Of a stretch of DNA of 64,000 bases, positions 1-7,874 are shown one piece after another (the stretch's first letter is position 1; each line of letters begins with the position of its first letter). The notes under the pieces are model-generated. The model had not been told where the DNA came from. It made no database searches and saw only the letters and a list, made by a program, of their open reading frames with translations. The position numbers and the translations under genes were made by a program. This DNA comes from Candidatus Omnitrophota bacterium (lineage in GTDB: Bacteria; Omnitrophota; Gorgyraeia; Pluralincolimonadales; Pluralincolimonadaceae): positions 47,575-111,574 of the forward strand of contig JBAZFB010000005.1 in the NCBI GenBank assembly GCA_041653595.1. Direction: 5' to 3'.

Positions 1-620
1 GTGTAGATACCGGGCTCTTTGCGCCGAAACCGCGGGGGGATATCATACCCGATAAGGCAAAAGACAGGTTCATTTTGATATATTTAGGCAGCACGGGGAC
101 CTTTTATGATCTGGACGGGATGGCCCTATTTTTTAAGGCCTTAAAAAACAAGAATCATAAGGCCTATTTCTGGCTGGTCACGAACTCGGCGGTCAAAGAT
201 GTCGAAGGCGTCATGTTTGGACACGGTATAGACAGGAATGATTTTGCGGTAACCAATTTAGATTACAGGGATATCCCGTCTGCCTTATCAGGCTCGGACC
301 TGTCCATAATGTTCTATAAACGCCGGCTTTCCTCTCGGGGTTGTTCCCCCATAAAGTTTGCCGAAAGCTTGTCTTGCGGCTTGCCCGTAGTCATTAATTC
401 CGGAATCGGCGATACGGAGGAGTTCATAAACAAAGAAAAAGTAGGCGTGATCGCGGATGTTTCAAGCCCCGGAGGGGTCGAAAAGGCCGTCGAAAAAGCA
501 TCGGAATTATTATCGGAAGGGGAAGACCTCAGTAAAAGATGCAGGTTTGCGGCGGAAAAATATTTTTCACTCGAATATGCAGTTGATAAGTACAGCATGA
601 TTTATCGAAGGTTATTGTGA
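1..620 (+). CDS. Glycosyltransferase, GT4-like, C-terminal part (cut by left window edge)
   Basis: The reading frame is open from base 3 to the TGA at 618-620, so the gene begins outside the window. The first visible residues, VDTGLFAPKP, are the link motif that precedes the second Rossmann domain in GT-B glycosyltransferases. A TTG at 75 is therefore not the true start. Near the end, ESLSCGLPVV matches the GT4 donor-binding segment that holds the nucleotide-sugar. About 205 residues of the C-terminal lobe are present. The next glycosyltransferase starts 1 base after the stop, so both probably act in the same surface-glycan pathway. Donor and acceptor cannot be read from the sequence. Confidence 0.85.
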   Translation, partial: VDTGLFAPKPRGDIIPDKAKDRFILIYLGSTGTFYDLDGMALFFKALKNKNHKAYFWLVTNSAVKDVEGVMFGHGIDRNDFAVTNLDYRDIPSALSGSDLSIMFYKRRLSSRGCSPIKFAESLSCGLPVVINSGIGDTEEFINKEKVGVIADVSSPGGVEKAVEKASELLSEGEDLSKRCRFAAEKYFSLEYAVDKYSMIYRRLL

Positions 621-621
621 A

Positions 622-1713
622 ATGAGGATATTATTTTGGGTCCCATATCCGCACGAGGGAGCAAGCAACAGGTATAGGATAGAGCAGTACCTCCCTTATT
701 TAAAAAAGGAAGGCATATCCGCCGACATCCATCCCTTTTGGAACAGCGCCGCATTCAAGGTTTTATATGAAAAGGGGAACTATTTAACGAAAATATTTTT
801 CTTTTTAACGGGGACAGCCTACCGCTTTCTGGACATATTCCGGCTGCCCCGGTACGACGTCGTTTTTATACACAGAGAGGCTTTTCCGCTCGGCAGCTGT
901 TTCTTCGAATCGGTTGTGAGTTTTGTCAGAAAACCGGTAATATTCGATTTTGATGACGCAATATTCCTGCCTTTTACCAGCCCGCAGAATAATTTTGTAG
1001 AAAAGTACAAAAAACCGCAGAAAATAGCCAAGATAGTGGAACTTAGCGACTACGTGATAGCCGGAAATGACTATCTGGCCGAATTTGCGCTGCGCCATAA
1101 CCGGTATGTTTCCGTGATACCCACTCCCGTCGATCTGGATAAGTATTATCCGGCCGCCAGGGACATCCGGGAAAAAGTGGTCGTTGGCTGGATAGGCAGC
1201 GTCACAACGATGGATTTCTTAAGACCGATGGCCGGCGTATTTGCGAAGTTATCGGAGCGGTTTCCCAATGTCGAATTTAAGATAGTCGGCGGGGATCTCG
1301 ATAACGGTAAAATTCCGGGCGTGATCTGCGTGCCATGGTCGCTTGAAGAAGAATTAAGCCAATTGAGGACGTTTGATATAGGGATAATGCCCATGCCGGA
1401 TAACGAATGGACAAGAGGGAAATGCGGGTTTAAGGCTATCCTGTATATGAGCATGGCAATACCTTCGGTATGCTCTCCGGTGGGCATGAACAAGGAGATA
1501 ATAGCGGACGGGGTTAACGGTTTCTTGGCTTATGACGAAGATCAATGGCTAAAAAAACTCACTCTATTGATCGAAGACTCCGGGCTTAGGAAGAGAACGG
1601 GGATTGAAGCGAAAAAGACGGTGGAAGAAAGATATTCGGTTAAGGTAAATGCGCCTAAATTTATAGCTGTTTTAAAAGAAGCTTATAATAAAAACAGGCA
1701 GGGCCAAATATAA
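622..1713 (+). CDS. Glycosyltransferase, GT4-like
   Basis: This 363-residue protein has a GT-B layout. The N-terminal lobe begins MRILFWVPYPHEGASNRYR and contains FDFDDAIF. A second lobe starts at GWIGSVTT. The C-terminal donor region reads KAILYMSMAIPSV followed by NKEIIADGVNGFLA, the place of the E-x7-E-type signature in GT4, with Lys instead of the first Glu. It likely transfers a sugar from a nucleotide-sugar to a growing cell-surface glycan at the inner membrane. The stop overlaps the start of asnB (TAATG), indicating translational coupling. Substrate is unknown. Confidence 0.85.
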   Translation: MRILFWVPYPHEGASNRYRIEQYLPYLKKEGISADIHPFWNSAAFKVLYEKGNYLTKIFFFLTGTAYRFLDIFRLPRYDVVFIHREAFPLGSCFFESVVSFVRKPVIFDFDDAIFLPFTSPQNNFVEKYKKPQKIAKIVELSDYVIAGNDYLAEFALRHNRYVSVIPTPVDLDKYYPAARDIREKVVVGWIGSVTTMDFLRPMAGVFAKLSERFPNVEFKIVGGDLDNGKIPGVICVPWSLEEELSQLRTFDIGIMPMPDNEWTRGKCGFKAILYMSMAIPSVCSPVGMNKEIIADGVNGFLAYDEDQWLKKLTLLIEDSGLRKRTGIEAKKTVEERYSVKVNAPKFIAVLKEAYNKNRQGQI

Positions 1714-3614
1714 TGTGCGGTATTTGCGGGATCGTCGATCATAGAGGGGGCGGTATTACCGGAGAAAAGACGATAAATGATATGTGCAGGGAATTGAGGC
1801 ACAGGGGCCCGGATGACGGGGGTATTTATCTGAACAGCGGGATGCCTTCCGTAGCCCTGGGCCATAGGAGACTAAGCATCATTGATCTGTCCCAGGCAGG
1901 CCACCAGCCGATGAGCAATGAGGACGGGTCGGTCCAGCTGGTCTTTAACGGAGAGATATATAATTACAAAGATCTAAAAGATGAACTGAAAATGAGAGGG
2001 CATATATTCAAGTCTGATTCAGACACCGAGGTCATGGTACATCTTTACGAGACTTACGGAGAGGAGTGCGTAAGGCATCTCCGCGGCATGTTTGCTTTTG
2101 CGGTATGGGATGAAAAAAAGAAAACCCTTTTTTTGGGGAGAGACAGGATAGGGAAAAAGCCGCTTCTTTATTGTCGATCAGGGAATATTTTTTGTTTTGG
2201 GTCTGAATTTTCATCAATTTTGGCAAGCGGTTTAATCAATAAAAGTATAAATCTCAAGGCGGTTAATTATTATATGAATTTCGGTTATGTGCCGGCCCCG
2301 TTCACGATCTATAACGGCATCTTTAAGCTTCCGGCGGCGCATACCTTGACATTGAAAGACGGAAATATCCGCCTGGAACGGTACTGGCAGGTTGATTATT
2401 CCGGCAAAATAAATATTTCGGAAGAAGAGGCCTCGGAGGAAGTCTTAAGATTGCTCAAAGAAGCGGTAAAAATCAGGTTATACAGCGATGTGCCCTTGGG
2501 GGCCTTCTTAAGCGGAGGAATCGACTCAAGCGCGGTAGTAGGCCTGATGAGCCAGGTATCCGGCGCTAAAGTAAAGACTTTTTCAATAGGTTTTGAGGAA
2601 TCCGATTACAACGAGCTTAAATACGCAAGGATGGTCGCGGGAAAATTCGCGACGGAACATCACGAGTTTATCGTGAAACCTAACGCACTTGAGATCCTTC
2701 CTTTGTTGGTAGAAAGGTACGGGGAACCTTATGCCGACTCCTCCTGTATACCTACTTATTACGTCTGCCGGGAGACAAGGCGGTTCGTGACGGTAGCCCT
2801 GAACGGCGACGGCGGCGACGAGGCATTCGGAGGGTATGAGAGATACCAGGCAATGCTGATCTCGGAAAACCTGCAAAAATTACCCATTTATTTAAGAAAC
2901 ATGATAAGCGGGTTAGCGGGCATCCTGCCCGATTCTGTAAACCAAAAAGATACGCTCAGGCGGTTAAAGAGATTTTTAGGCAGCGCGGGGCTGCCGGCGG
3001 GAGAGAGGTACCTGAGGTGGGCAGGTATCCTGGGGGAGGTCCGCCCGGATGAGTTGTATTCGGACGAGTTTTTAAAAGAGACCCGTTCAGCCGGTCCTTT
3101 AGCTATCCTGGAACCGTACTTAAACTGCCCCGGCAAACCGGATCTGCTGGACCGCCTTCTTTTGGCCGATACCTCGACGTACCTGCCCGATGACCTGCTG
3201 GTCAAGGTTGATATAGCCAGTATGGCTAACTCCCTCGAAGCAAGGTCTCCGTTCCTCGACCATAAACTCATCGAGTTCGCCGCAAAGCTGCCTTCCGATC
3301 TTAAGATCAGGGGGGCCGCAAAGAAATACATCCTGCGAAAGGCCGTCAAAGGGCTGCTTCCGGAAGAAAATATCCGCAGGAGAAAGATGGGGTTCGGCAT
3401 GCCGGTCGGGCAATGGTTCAGAGGGGAACTCAAAGGTTTCTTATGCGACACAGTGCTTTCCGCGGCCTCTCTTAAAAGGGGGTATTTTAAACCCGGTGCG
3501 GTAAAGAGGATGGTCGAAGACCATATCTCCGGGAAAAAAGATTACGCTTTCCAGTTATGGGCGATCTTGATGCTCGAATTGTGGCACAAAAAATTCATGG
3601 ATTCCGCGATATGA
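1713..3614 (+). CDS. asnB: Asparagine synthase (glutamine-hydrolysing), AsnB type
   Basis: This 633-residue two-domain amidotransferase begins MCGICGIVDHRG. Cys2, exposed after Met removal, is the class-II glutaminase nucleophile. The synthase domain has the ATP pyrophosphatase loop SGGIDSS at residues 267-273. Family members convert aspartate, ATP and glutamine to asparagine. Those inside polysaccharide loci, as here, often amidate a sugar acid or another carboxylate instead, which is an inference from context. Length matches the AsnB family. It is coupled on both sides: it starts in the preceding gene's stop codon, and its TGA overlaps the next ATG at 3611. Confidence 0.93.
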   Translation: MCGICGIVDHRGGGITGEKTINDMCRELRHRGPDDGGIYLNSGMPSVALGHRRLSIIDLSQAGHQPMSNEDGSVQLVFNGEIYNYKDLKDELKMRGHIFKSDSDTEVMVHLYETYGEECVRHLRGMFAFAVWDEKKKTLFLGRDRIGKKPLLYCRSGNIFCFGSEFSSILASGLINKSINLKAVNYYMNFGYVPAPFTIYNGIFKLPAAHTLTLKDGNIRLERYWQVDYSGKINISEEEASEEVLRLLKEAVKIRLYSDVPLGAFLSGGIDSSAVVGLMSQVSGAKVKTFSIGFEESDYNELKYARMVAGKFATEHHEFIVKPNALEILPLLVERYGEPYADSSCIPTYYVCRETRRFVTVALNGDGGDEAFGGYERYQAMLISENLQKLPIYLRNMISGLAGILPDSVNQKDTLRRLKRFLGSAGLPAGERYLRWAGILGEVRPDELYSDEFLKETRSAGPLAILEPYLNCPGKPDLLDRLLLADTSTYLPDDLLVKVDIASMANSLEARSPFLDHKLIEFAAKLPSDLKIRGAAKKYILRKAVKGLLPEENIRRRKMGFGMPVGQWFRGELKGFLCDTVLSAASLKRGYFKPGAVKRMVEDHISGKKDYAFQLWAILMLELWHKKFMDSAI

Positions 3615-4324
3615 AAAAATGCAGATACTGGCTGCTGGGCTGCGCAGCCGTTTTGGCCGTAACAGCGCTCCTCCTTAACCTGGAGGTCACGACCTTACAG
3701 GGAGTAAATTATAAAGTCCGCACCGTTAAGCTGCCTTTATACCTAAAATTACTGGATTTCTATGACAGGCATTATAATTATGGGGTCCTGGCGAAGAAGA
3801 TAGTCTCGGGCGCCAAAAGCGACGAAGATAAGGCGATGAAGATATTTGAATGGACACGCGCAAACATAAGGGACAATCCGAAGGAATTACCCATAATAGA
3901 CGATCATGTCTGGCATATCATTATAAGGGGATACGCGGTTGACGACCAGTTCCAGGATGTTTTTACCACCCTTTGTAACTACGCAAACATCAATTCCTTC
4001 TTTTATGACGTATATTCAGAAACGGGGGAGGGGAGGAAACCTTTGTCGTTCGTGAACTTAAGGGGTACGTGGGCCGTTTTTGACGTCTATAACGGCGTTT
4101 ATTTCGTGAACAAAAAAGGCCAGATAGCCGGCATTTCAGACTTATCCGGGGGAGACTGGAAAGCCGTCAGCGGCATTAAAAGAGATATCCCCGGTAACTA
4201 TGACAAGTTTTTCAAAAATTTAAATTCTATAAACTTTCAGAAATGGAGGCTAAGCAGGGGCGCGATCCAATCTCCGCTTAGGAGATTTATGTATTTCATG
4301 AAAAAACCGGTCAGCACGGACTAG
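3611..4324 (+). CDS. Membrane-anchored transglutaminase-like protein lacking catalytic Cys and His
   Basis: I start the gene at ATG 3611 (MKKCRYWLL), which overlaps the asnB stop as ATGA; an ATG at 3557 would lie within asnB. The 237-residue product has an N-terminal hydrophobic anchor at about residues 6-23. A segment around residues 75-200 resembles the bacterial transglutaminase-like fold: the helix KAMKIFEWTRANIRDNP, then GYAVDDQFQDVF, then TWAVFDVYNG. The position of the usual catalytic Cys is Asp (about residue 111), and no His precedes the TWAVFDV strand, so it is probably non-enzymatic. It may bind or scaffold a glycan or peptide in the periplasm. Function is inferred only weakly. Confidence 0.7.
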   Translation: MKKCRYWLLGCAAVLAVTALLLNLEVTTLQGVNYKVRTVKLPLYLKLLDFYDRHYNYGVLAKKIVSGAKSDEDKAMKIFEWTRANIRDNPKELPIIDDHVWHIIIRGYAVDDQFQDVFTTLCNYANINSFFYDVYSETGEGRKPLSFVNLRGTWAVFDVYNGVYFVNKKGQIAGISDLSGGDWKAVSGIKRDIPGNYDKFFKNLNSINFQKWRLSRGAIQSPLRRFMYFMKKPVSTD

Positions 4325-5451
4325 GCTTTTATGTTTCGAAATAGGTCCAGGAGGGCCTTCTTGCATTTTTCTATGTCGAGGTCATTTTCTACAAATCTTG
4401 CCGCGTTCTCTACGATCTTTTCCGTCCCTTTTTTGTCGGAATGGATCTTAAGGATAGCTTTAAATATCTCTTCCGGGTCCAATTTTTTGATGAGTATCCC
4501 GCTTTCGCCGTCTTTTACCCATTCGCGTATAGAAGGGATATCGTAGGCAATTACCGGGACCCTGCAGGCCATCGATTCTGCTATACTTGAAGGCGTGCCG
4601 TCGAAAGAGGAGATAGATACGGTGCAATCCGAAGCGCAATAAAGTAGGGGCATTTCTTCATAGGCCCTTTCTCCCGTAAAGATCACATTATTTTCAATCC
4701 CGATCTTACGGGCGAGCTCTTTGATATAGTTTAAATATCTGGTATCGGCGACATAAGTATGCAGCATCAAAACGATGTTAGGTATTTTGTCCTTCAATAA
4801 AGGGACCGACTTGACCAGCAGATCTACATTGGTATATGTGACCAGCCTTCTGGGGCAAAAAACCACGAATTTACCCGTTAGATCCAAGTCTCTTTTTATC
4901 TGTGCGGTATCGTACCTGTTATTGAACATCTTTAAGTCAACGCCTAAGCCGATATCGCCCATGATAACGACTATCTTTTTGCCGGGTATGCCGTTTTCAA
5001 GCAAATGTTGTTTGTGATCCTTACAGCCGACGATTATCATATCGCTTGTTTTGAAGATAAATTTCGCCATTAGTTTATTATGTATTAAATATCTTAGCCA
5101 ATTCGTAGATCTATGGCCGTATATGTCTATGCCCCCCAAAATAGTTATCATTTGGGGATGGAAACCGGAAAGCGCCGCTAATAAGCCGGGCGTTCCAAGA
5201 GCATAGTGGCATGTCAGCGCATCCGGTTTTATTCTTTTTATGATCTTTTTAAGTTCGAGGAGGTATTTTAAGAAAACGAAGGGGTTCTTATTGACGGGCT
5301 CAAAATGGGCTATTTCAGAGACATTTTTAATTGTATTGGCATACCTGTTATGATAAGATAACACATAAATTTGATGTCCCGCTTCGCCTAAAAAACGCAG
5401 CCACTTTTGGGTATGTGAGGTCAAAGGCTCTGCAATAAATAATATCTTCAT
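4321..5451 (-). CDS. Glycosyltransferase, GT4-like
   Basis: This 376-residue GT-B protein is on the - strand, against the rest of the locus. The N-terminus MKILFIAEPLTSHTQKWLRF and the segment ILGGIDIYG form the acceptor lobe. A second lobe begins near KFVVFCPRRLV. The donor motif is GTPSSIAESMACRVPVIAYD, typical of GT4. The stop codon (complement of 4321-4323) overlaps the TAG of the converging + strand gene within the palindrome CTAG. It reads from the divergent gap at 5452-5541. It likely adds one sugar in the surface glycan; substrate is unknown. Confidence 0.88.
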   Translation of the reverse strand: MKILFIAEPLTSHTQKWLRFLGEAGHQIYVLSYHNRYANTIKNVSEIAHFEPVNKNPFVFLKYLLELKKIIKRIKPDALTCHYALGTPGLLAALSGFHPQMITILGGIDIYGHRSTNWLRYLIHNKLMAKFIFKTSDMIIVGCKDHKQHLLENGIPGKKIVVIMGDIGLGVDLKMFNNRYDTAQIKRDLDLTGKFVVFCPRRLVTYTNVDLLVKSVPLLKDKIPNIVLMLHTYVADTRYLNYIKELARKIGIENNVIFTGERAYEEMPLLYCASDCTVSISSFDGTPSSIAESMACRVPVIAYDIPSIREWVKDGESGILIKKLDPEEIFKAILKIHSDKKGTEKIVENAARFVENDLDIEKCKKALLDLFRNIKA

Positions 5452-5499
5452 CGGTACACCTAGTCTAAGTCTGGTTAATTTATTCTGTTAATGGCAACA

Positions 5500-5522
5500 T
5501 TTTATCACAAAAGTCGATAAAA
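5500..5522. repeat. Inverted repeat in the divergent intergenic gap
   Basis: TTTTATC (5500-5506) and GATAAAA (5516-5522) are exact inverted copies separated by 9 bases. They lie in the 90-base gap between the divergent glycosyltransferase (start 5451) and radical SAM gene (start 5542). The half-site centres are 16 bases apart, which could suit a dimeric regulator or a weak hairpin. I see no well-formed -35/-10 pair in this gap on either strand. Confidence 0.4.
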
Positions 5523-5541
5523 CGGAACATATACGTCGAAG

Positions 5542-7047
5542 ATGGATATGAAGGATAAAAAACAATTCCGCGTCCTGTTCGCCTCGCTGTTTAACGATGA
5601 GGCCTTGAATATAAGGCTGTTACATTCGATCGTCTACCATAAAGGTTACGATGCCCGGATGGTCTTTATCAAGAAATTCCCCATAAGGAACCAGAGAGGA
5701 CAAGAGTACCTGAAAAAGTCGTTTTTACACGAACCGAATGAATTGACAGATGCAGAATTACAGATCTTTGCGGATTTCGTCGTAGATTATAAACCCGATG
5801 TAATAGCATTCAGCCTGGTATCATCGAACTTCGAGCTTTATAAGAAAATATATAGCAAGATCCGCGGCCTAGGCGATTTTACCATTATAATAGGGGGCTG
5901 GCAGGCATCCCTCAACCCCGAGCATACCATACAATATTGCGATGCGTTATGTATCGGCGAGGGAGACGAAGCCATATCCGAGGTCGTTGACAACTTGTTC
6001 AACGGCCGGCCGATCGACCATTTGCAGAATTTATGGGTCAATAAAGGCGGGGCTACGGTCAAAAATGGCGTGCGGCCTCTGGTTAAGGACCTAAACAGCA
6101 ATCCCGTGCCGGTTTTTGATGATGAGACCGTATATTCCGTCGAAGACGGCAGTTTGATCCCGGGAGAGCCTTTTGTGAATAATGTCCGGTACGGCATCAT
6201 GGCCAGCAGGGGTTGCCCCTATAAATGCACATATTGCTCCAATGAATACATGGCAAACAAGGTTTATCACCGGGACTGGTCTAGGACCAGGCACAGGAGC
6301 GTCAGCCACGTGCTGTCGGAACTGTCCGAGATCAGGGCGAGATTCCCGAAAATAGAAAGGATAGATTTCCTGGATGAAGTTTTTATCCCGGACAAGGCAT
6401 GGTTGGAGGAATTTTGCGGCAAGTATCCGAAAGAGATCGCCCTGCCTTTTTACTGTTTTTTCTATCCCGGGACATGCTCAAGGGAGACGGCAAAAGCGCT
6501 GAAGGGAGCCATGTTGAACGGGGTATGGCTCGGCGTACAATCGGGCTCCGAGAGGATAAGGAGGGATATCTTCAAAAGGTTTTACCCAAATGAAAAAGTC
6601 CTGAAACAGGCGGAAGTATTCAAGGAATACGGCATAAATGTGAAATACGACTTCATTTTCGATAACCCGTTCGAAACATTCGAAGACTCGCTTGAAAGCA
6701 TCAAACTTATCCTGGAGCTGCCCCAGCCGTTCTACCTTAACCTGTTTTCTTTAAAATATTTTCCAAAGACCGAAATAACCAGTATGGCCCTGGAGCGCGG
6801 GTTCATCACAGAAGCCGATACAGATGATTTTTATAAACCGCCTGAAGGCGTGCAATATTATAAAGTAAATATCGACGGGAGGGACAACGACGTTTCTTTT
6901 ATCAACCGTTTGGCAATGTATATCTCTTTCCTGGCCCTGGAAGAGAAAGTAAACAAGAAAGATATAAACGAAATGGTAGACCGGTATTATGATAGCAGGG
7001 ATCTGGGTCCTGTGACAAAATTACTGAATCCCTACCTTACCGCCTAA
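5542..7047 (+). CDS. B12-binding-domain radical SAM protein
   Basis: The 501-residue protein has an N-terminal cobalamin-binding-like domain (about 8-150) with IAFSLVSSNFELYK and IIIGGWQASLNPEH. The radical SAM core follows, with its 4Fe-4S motif C225-x3-C229-x2-C232 in ASRGCPYKCTYC. The DxHxxG motif of base-off cobalamin binding is not present. Members are methyltransferases or other radical enzymes, and many act on polysaccharide, lipid or peptide substrates. ATG 5548 is an alternative start; neither start has a strong ribosome site. A SAM-dependent methyltransferase follows 2 bases later, so the pair may modify the same glycan. Confidence 0.88.
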   Translation: MDMKDKKQFRVLFASLFNDEALNIRLLHSIVYHKGYDARMVFIKKFPIRNQRGQEYLKKSFLHEPNELTDAELQIFADFVVDYKPDVIAFSLVSSNFELYKKIYSKIRGLGDFTIIIGGWQASLNPEHTIQYCDALCIGEGDEAISEVVDNLFNGRPIDHLQNLWVNKGGATVKNGVRPLVKDLNSNPVPVFDDETVYSVEDGSLIPGEPFVNNVRYGIMASRGCPYKCTYCSNEYMANKVYHRDWSRTRHRSVSHVLSELSEIRARFPKIERIDFLDEVFIPDKAWLEEFCGKYPKEIALPFYCFFYPGTCSRETAKALKGAMLNGVWLGVQSGSERIRRDIFKRFYPNEKVLKQAEVFKEYGINVKYDFIFDNPFETFEDSLESIKLILELPQPFYLNLFSLKYFPKTEITSMALERGFITEADTDDFYKPPEGVQYYKVNIDGRDNDVSFINRLAMYISFLALEEKVNKKDINEMVDRYYDSRDLGPVTKLLNPYLTA

Positions 7048-7049
7048 AG

Positions 7050-7874
7050 ATGGATAAGTCCGGAATAACGGGGAAGACTTACGGGTTTCTATGGACAAGG
7101 CCGGATGTCTTAAAGCCGGTAGAAAAATGGCATTTCGACAGGATGCAGGATGTAATAGATGAGCCGATAGTAAGGGGGGAGATCGGCATAGATGTGGGCT
7201 CAGGCTGCGGTTTTGACAGTTTTATCATGGCAAGGGACAACCCCTCTGTCCGGATAGTCAGCATGGATATTTCGGACGGGGTATTTACGGAAAAAAAGAT
7301 CACAGCCGGGCTTAATAATATTGAGATTGTCAAGGGTTCCGCTTTGGAGATCCCTTTAAACGGCGGGATATTCGATTTCGCCTATTCATTCGGCGTTTTG
7401 CACCATACCCCGGAACCTAGAAAAGGCTTAGCCGAGATCGCGCGGATTTTAAAGAAAGGCGCGCCTATTTTCCTGTATCTCTATGAAGACCATTCCGAGA
7501 ACTTTTTTAAATATATGGCCATCAAATTGATCGATCTTCTAAGGATGCTCACGACAAGGGTCCCCAAGAGGGTCCTTTATTTATTGTGTTATGCGTTTTC
7601 GCCGGTCATTTATTTATTTTTTACCGTCCCTTCAAAAATATTGGGAATGTTTAAAGCAACGGAAAAGATAGCCGAGAATGTCCCTTTTAATTTTGGAAAG
7701 GGGCCATTCTCGTTGAGGGGCGACCTTTACGATAGATTCGGCGCGCCCATCGAGCATAGGTTCGGCAGGTCTGAATTAACGGGTCTTTTGGAAGAAGCCG
7801 GGTTTACAAGGACAAAAATTTCGAGGATGAAGGATACGGCCGGTTGGGTCTGCTGGGGGCATAAGAGAAAATGA
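7050..7874 (+). CDS. Class I SAM-dependent methyltransferase
   Basis: This 274-residue protein has the Rossmann methyltransferase signature IGIDVGSGCGFDSF near residue 48 (motif I, SAM binding). FDFAYSFGVLHHTPEP follows, the motif IV/post-motif region of the Methyltransf_11 type. A moderately hydrophobic stretch in the middle (LLYLLCYAFSPVIYLFF-like) suggests membrane contact. Context between a radical SAM protein and a glycosyltransferase points to methylation of a surface sugar or lipid carrier. The stop overlaps the next gene by 4 bases (ATGA). Confidence 0.87.
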   Translation: MDKSGITGKTYGFLWTRPDVLKPVEKWHFDRMQDVIDEPIVRGEIGIDVGSGCGFDSFIMARDNPSVRIVSMDISDGVFTEKKITAGLNNIEIVKGSALEIPLNGGIFDFAYSFGVLHHTPEPRKGLAEIARILKKGAPIFLYLYEDHSENFFKYMAIKLIDLLRMLTTRVPKRVLYLLCYAFSPVIYLFFTVPSKILGMFKATEKIAENVPFNFGKGPFSLRGDLYDRFGAPIEHRFGRSELTGLLEEAGFTRTKISRMKDTAGWVCWGHKRK

